From the NCBI GenBank assembly GCA_023391775.1, contig JAEWAG010000013.1:1-7934 (forward strand): a stretch of DNA of 7,934 nt. The letters run 5' to 3'. The translations under genes were made by a program, and so were the position numbers. A model generated the notes under the pieces. The model saw nothing but the letters and a program-made list of their open reading frames with translations. It made no database searches and had not been told where the DNA came from. This stretch comes from Pseudomonadota bacterium. Its GTDB lineage: Bacteria > Pseudomonadota > Gammaproteobacteria > Xanthomonadales > Xanthomonadaceae. The number at the start of each line of letters is the position of its first letter. Positions within the stretch are counted from its first letter, which is position 1. Positions 5,723 through 7,934 of the stretch are shown here, one piece after another.

Positions 5723-6442
5723 GTCCACGTGCAGCACCTGCCCGGTGACGTAGGCAGCGTCTGAAGACAGCAGCCAGGCCACCGCCGCGGCGATGTCTTC
5801 CGGCGTGCCGGCGCGGCCCAGCGCGGTGTCGCGCAGGATGGCCTGGCGCGCGGCATCGTCCTGGGCCTGCTCCGGCCACAGGATCGCGCCCGGTGCCACC
5901 GCGTTCACCCGCACCGCCGGCGCCAGTGCCTGCGCCAGGCCGCGGGTCAGCGATACCAGCGCCGCCTTGGCTGCCGAGTACAGCGGGTGGTCATGCAGCG
6001 GCGTGCGGGCGTACAGGTCGGCCAGGTTGACGATCGCGCCGCCGCTGGCGCGCAGGTGCGGGGCCGCGGCCTGGGCGAGGAAGAACGGTGCGCGCGCGTT
6101 GACTGCCAGCAGCGCATCCCACTGCGCCGGGGTGGCCTGCTCCAGCGGGGTGGGGAAGAAGTTGGAGGCGTTGTTCACCAGCCCGTCCAGGCGCCCGTAG
6201 CGGGCCACGGCCTGCTGCACCAGCGGGGCCAGCGCCTCATGCAGGCGCAGGTCGGCCTGCAGCACCAGCACACTGCCCGGGCGTGCCGCATCGAGCGTGG
6301 TGGCCAGGTCGTGCATGTCCGTGGCGGAGGCGTGGCAGTGCAGGGCCAGGTCGCGGCCTTCGGCATGCAGGCGCCTGGCGATCGCCGCACCGATGCGGCG
6401 CGCGGCGCCAGTGACCAGGACCACGGGGCGGGGGTGGGGCAT
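5705..6442 (-). CDS. Pteridine reductase (PTR1/FolM-like short-chain dehydrogenase)
   Basis: NADPH-dependent reduction of dihydropterins or dihydrofolate is the expected reaction, as in PTR1 and FolM (dihydromonapterin reductase). The 245-residue SDR starts MPHPRPVVLVTGAARRIG. The cofactor motif TGAARRIG (11-18) has Arg where classical SDRs have Gly, which marks the pteridine reductase subgroup. VNNASNFFPTPL (89-100) closely matches the PTR1 signature. NLADLY (139-144) supplies Asp142, matching the PTR1 catalytic Asp. The catalytic pair is Tyr155 and Lys159 (YSAAK), and AVAPGAILWP (181-190) closes the active site. The C-terminus VTGQVLHVDGG (232-242) is standard. An upstream in-frame ATG at 6493 would add 17 residues without family similarity, so 6442 is preferred, although no clear ribosome binding site precedes it. 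folB and folK nearby support a pterin role. PTR1 versus FolM substrate choice cannot be decided from sequence. Confidence 0.9.
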   Translation of the reverse strand: MPHPRPVVLVTGAARRIGAAIARRLHAEGRDLALHCHASATDMHDLATTLDAARPGSVLVLQADLRLHEALAPLVQQAVARYGRLDGLVNNASNFFPTPLEQATPAQWDALLAVNARAPFFLAQAAAPHLRASGGAIVNLADLYARTPLHDHPLYSAAKAALVSLTRGLAQALAPAVRVNAVAPGAILWPEQAQDDAARQAILRDTALGRAGTPEDIAAAVAWLLSSDAAYVTGQVLHVDGGRTR

Positions 6443-6462
6443 CGTGCACACGCTCGCTCGGC

Positions 6463-6468
6463 TATGCT
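6463..6468 (+). promoter_or_regulatory. Possible -10 element for the methyltransferase gene
   Basis: TATGCT lies 27 bases before the ATG at 6496, in a 53-base gap between two divergent genes. No good -35 is seen at the right spacing; it would fall on the start codon region of the reductase gene. Weak call by eye. Confidence 0.25.
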
Positions 6469-6495
6469 GGCCATTCTCCACGCCGTACCGCATCG

Positions 6496-7686
6496 ATGCA
6501 TCCCCAGACCGATCTTCCGGAGCCCACGCCCGGTGCCCTGCACCACAGCCAGGTCCTCACCGACCACATCCGCGCGGAGATCCGTGCAGCCGGTGGCGCG
6601 ATCCCGCTGTCGCGGTTCATGGAGCTGGCCCTGTACGCGCCGGGCCTGGGTTACTACAGCGCCGGCGCGACCAAGTTCGGCCCGGCCGGCGATTTCGTCA
6701 CCGCGCCCGAATCGGGGCGCCTGTTCGCGGCAACCGTATCGGGCGTGCTCGCCCACGGCCTGCGCCAGCTGGGTGCCCATGCGCGGATGCTGGAGGTCGG
6801 CGGTGGCAGCGGCGCGTTCGCCGAGGTGGCGCTCAAGCGCATGCTCGAGCTGGACGCACTGCCGGACCGCTACGCCATCCTCGAGCCCAGCGCCGACCTG
6901 CGCGAGCGCCAGCGCGAGCATCTGCAGCGCACCCTCATCCCCACCGTGTTCGAGCTGGTGGAGTGGCTGGACCGGCCGTTCGAGGACGAATGGGACGGGT
7001 TGCTGTTCGCCAACGAGGTGATCGATGCGCTGCCCACGCCGCGCTTCACCGTGCGCGGTGGCCAGGTGTTCGAGGAATACGTGGCCCTGGACGGCAACGA
7101 TGGCTTCATGCGCGTGGACCGGCCGGCCGACGCGCTGCTGGAAGCGGCGGTACGCCACCTCGAGCGCTACCTGGAGCAGCCCTTCGCCGAGGGCTACCGC
7201 TCCGAGCTGCTGCCGCAGCTGCCGTACTGGCTGCAGGCCATCGGCGGCGGGCTGCGCAGCGGCGGCATGCTGTTCTTCGACTACGGCTACGTGCGCCGCG
7301 AGTACTACCAGCCGCAGCGCACCGACGGCACCCTGCGCGCCTTCTACCGCCAGCGCATGCACGAGGACGTGCTGCGCTGGCCGGGGCTGCAGGACATCAC
7401 CGCGTCGGTGGACTTCACCGCACTGGCCGAAGCCGGTACCGGCGCCGGCCTGGACCTGGCCGGCTACTGCAGCCAGGCCAGCTTCCTGCTCGGCAACGGG
7501 ATCGACACGCTGCTGGCCGATGCCGAGGCGCGGACCGACGAGGCCGGGGTGCTGCGCCTGCGCCAGGAGCTCAAGCGCCTCACCCTGCCCGAGCAGATGG
7601 GCGAGCGTTTCCAGGCGATGGCCTTCACCCGCGACATCGAGCTGGACACCGCGTTCCTGCTCGGTGACATGACCTGGCGCCTGTGA
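6496..7686 (+). CDS. MidA/NDUFAF7-family SAM-dependent methyltransferase
   Basis: Class I SAM methyltransferase of the DUF185/COG1565 family. The mitochondrial member NDUFAF7 (MidA) dimethylates an arginine of the complex I subunit NDUFS2; the bacterial substrate is not established. The product is 396 residues, normal for the family. The N-terminal family signature IPLSRFMELALYAPGLGYY (36-54) leads into FGPAGDFVTAPE (61-72). The SAM-binding loop is LEVGGGSGAF (99-108), with Glu130 (ILEPS) as the probable ribose-binding acid. FANEVIDALP (171-180) is the conserved post-strand motif. FFDYGY (260-265), the GTLRAFYRQR stretch (278-287) and GLQDITASVDFTAL (297-310) follow. The C-terminal FQAMAFTRDI (372-381) is also family-like. 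No obvious Shine-Dalgarno precedes the ATG, and the gene starts 53 bases from the divergent reductase. Its stop overlaps the next start as GTGA. Confidence 0.93.
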   Translation: MHPQTDLPEPTPGALHHSQVLTDHIRAEIRAAGGAIPLSRFMELALYAPGLGYYSAGATKFGPAGDFVTAPESGRLFAATVSGVLAHGLRQLGAHARMLEVGGGSGAFAEVALKRMLELDALPDRYAILEPSADLRERQREHLQRTLIPTVFELVEWLDRPFEDEWDGLLFANEVIDALPTPRFTVRGGQVFEEYVALDGNDGFMRVDRPADALLEAAVRHLERYLEQPFAEGYRSELLPQLPYWLQAIGGGLRSGGMLFFDYGYVRREYYQPQRTDGTLRAFYRQRMHEDVLRWPGLQDITASVDFTALAEAGTGAGLDLAGYCSQASFLLGNGIDTLLADAEARTDEAGVLRLRQELKRLTLPEQMGERFQAMAFTRDIELDTAFLLGDMTWRL

Positions 7687-7934
7687 GCGGCGGCGTGTTG
7701 AAGCCGCTGCGGCGGCCGCTGCTGTGGCTGGGCCTGTGGCTGCTGGCGGTGGCCGTGGTCTGCGTGGCCAGCCTGACTCCGCCGCCGCCGCTGGAACTGC
7801 CGCGCCACGGCGACAAGGTCGAGCACCTGCTGGCCTATGCGGCGCGGGCCGCGGCGGCGGTGCAGGTGTTCCGGCGCGGGCGCTTCCTGCTCGCCGTCGG
7901 CGCCGGCCTGGTGCTGATGGGCATCGGCCTGGAG
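7683..7934 (+). CDS. VanZ-like membrane protein, 3' end cut by window edge
   Basis: Eighty-four codons are visible, open to the window edge. The product reads MSGGVLKPLRRPLLWLGLWL at the start. It has a first membrane segment at about residues 12-30, then SLTPPPPLELPRHGDKVEHLLAY (30-52), with the Asp-Lys-x-x-His core (Asp44, Lys45, His48) and Tyr52 typical of VanZ-like proteins. A second hydrophobic segment begins near residue 68 (RFLLAVGAGLVLMGIGLE); the terminal Glu is where VanZ proteins have an E-x-x-Q-type motif. The GTG start at 7683 overlaps the methyltransferase stop as GTGA; an in-frame GTG at 7695 is possible. Function is not established for most such proteins; VanZ itself confers modest teicoplanin resistance. 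Probably co-transcribed with the methyltransferase gene. Confidence 0.8.
   Translation, partial: MSGGVLKPLRRPLLWLGLWLLAVAVVCVASLTPPPPLELPRHGDKVEHLLAYAARAAAAVQVFRRGRFLLAVGAGLVLMGIGLE

Noticed and set aside
6175..7362. Minus-strand open frame of 395 codons opposite the methyltransferase
   Set aside because: Its sequence is a shadow of the methyltransferase and then of the reductase in a different frame, with no independent motifs.

Overview
The window is dense, GC-rich chromosomal housekeeping DNA. The protein sequences and gene order (rpsU, divergent tsaD, folB, folK) point to a gammaproteobacterium of the Xanthomonadaceae/Lysobacteraceae type, such as Stenotrophomonas, Luteimonas, Lysobacter or Pseudoxanthomonas. 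That assignment comes from recognising the proteins, not from a search. I see no mobile element, tRNA, rRNA, CRISPR array or prophage, and no gene-free stretch longer than about 140 bases.

Layout. At the left edge rpsU (ribosomal protein bS21, minus strand) runs out of the window and is transcribed away from tsaD (tRNA t6A synthesis). Their promoter elements overlap in a 136-base gap. After tsaD come folB (dihydroneopterin aldolase) and a YbdG-type MscS-family mechanosensitive channel, which overlaps folB by ATGA and is probably co-transcribed. A 130-base convergent gap with three GC-rich hairpins separates the channel from a minus-strand gene for a predicted exported ClpP-fold protein. Divergent from that gene, behind a good sigma70-like promoter, lie an Anbu-type proteasome-like peptidase and folK (HPPK), 10 bases apart and apparently one operon. 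folK converges on a minus-strand pteridine reductase (PTR1/FolM-like SDR). Divergent from the reductase are a MidA/NDUFAF7-family methyltransferase and, overlapping it by GTGA, a VanZ-like membrane protein cut by the right edge.

How the genes fit together. FolB and FolK catalyse successive steps of dihydropterin synthesis for folate, and the reductase reduces dihydropterins or dihydrofolate, so the window holds a loose pterin/folate cluster. From memory, Pseudomonas keeps folB and a folK homologue adjacent next to rpsU and tsaD. Here the channel, the ClpP-fold protein and Anbu lie between them. The least explained parts are the Anbu gene without its usual partner genes, its coupling to folK, the divergent exported ClpP-like protein, and the altered catalytic loop of this FolK. 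I found no clearly new multi-gene system; the Anbu/ClpP-like region is the best candidate for a second look.
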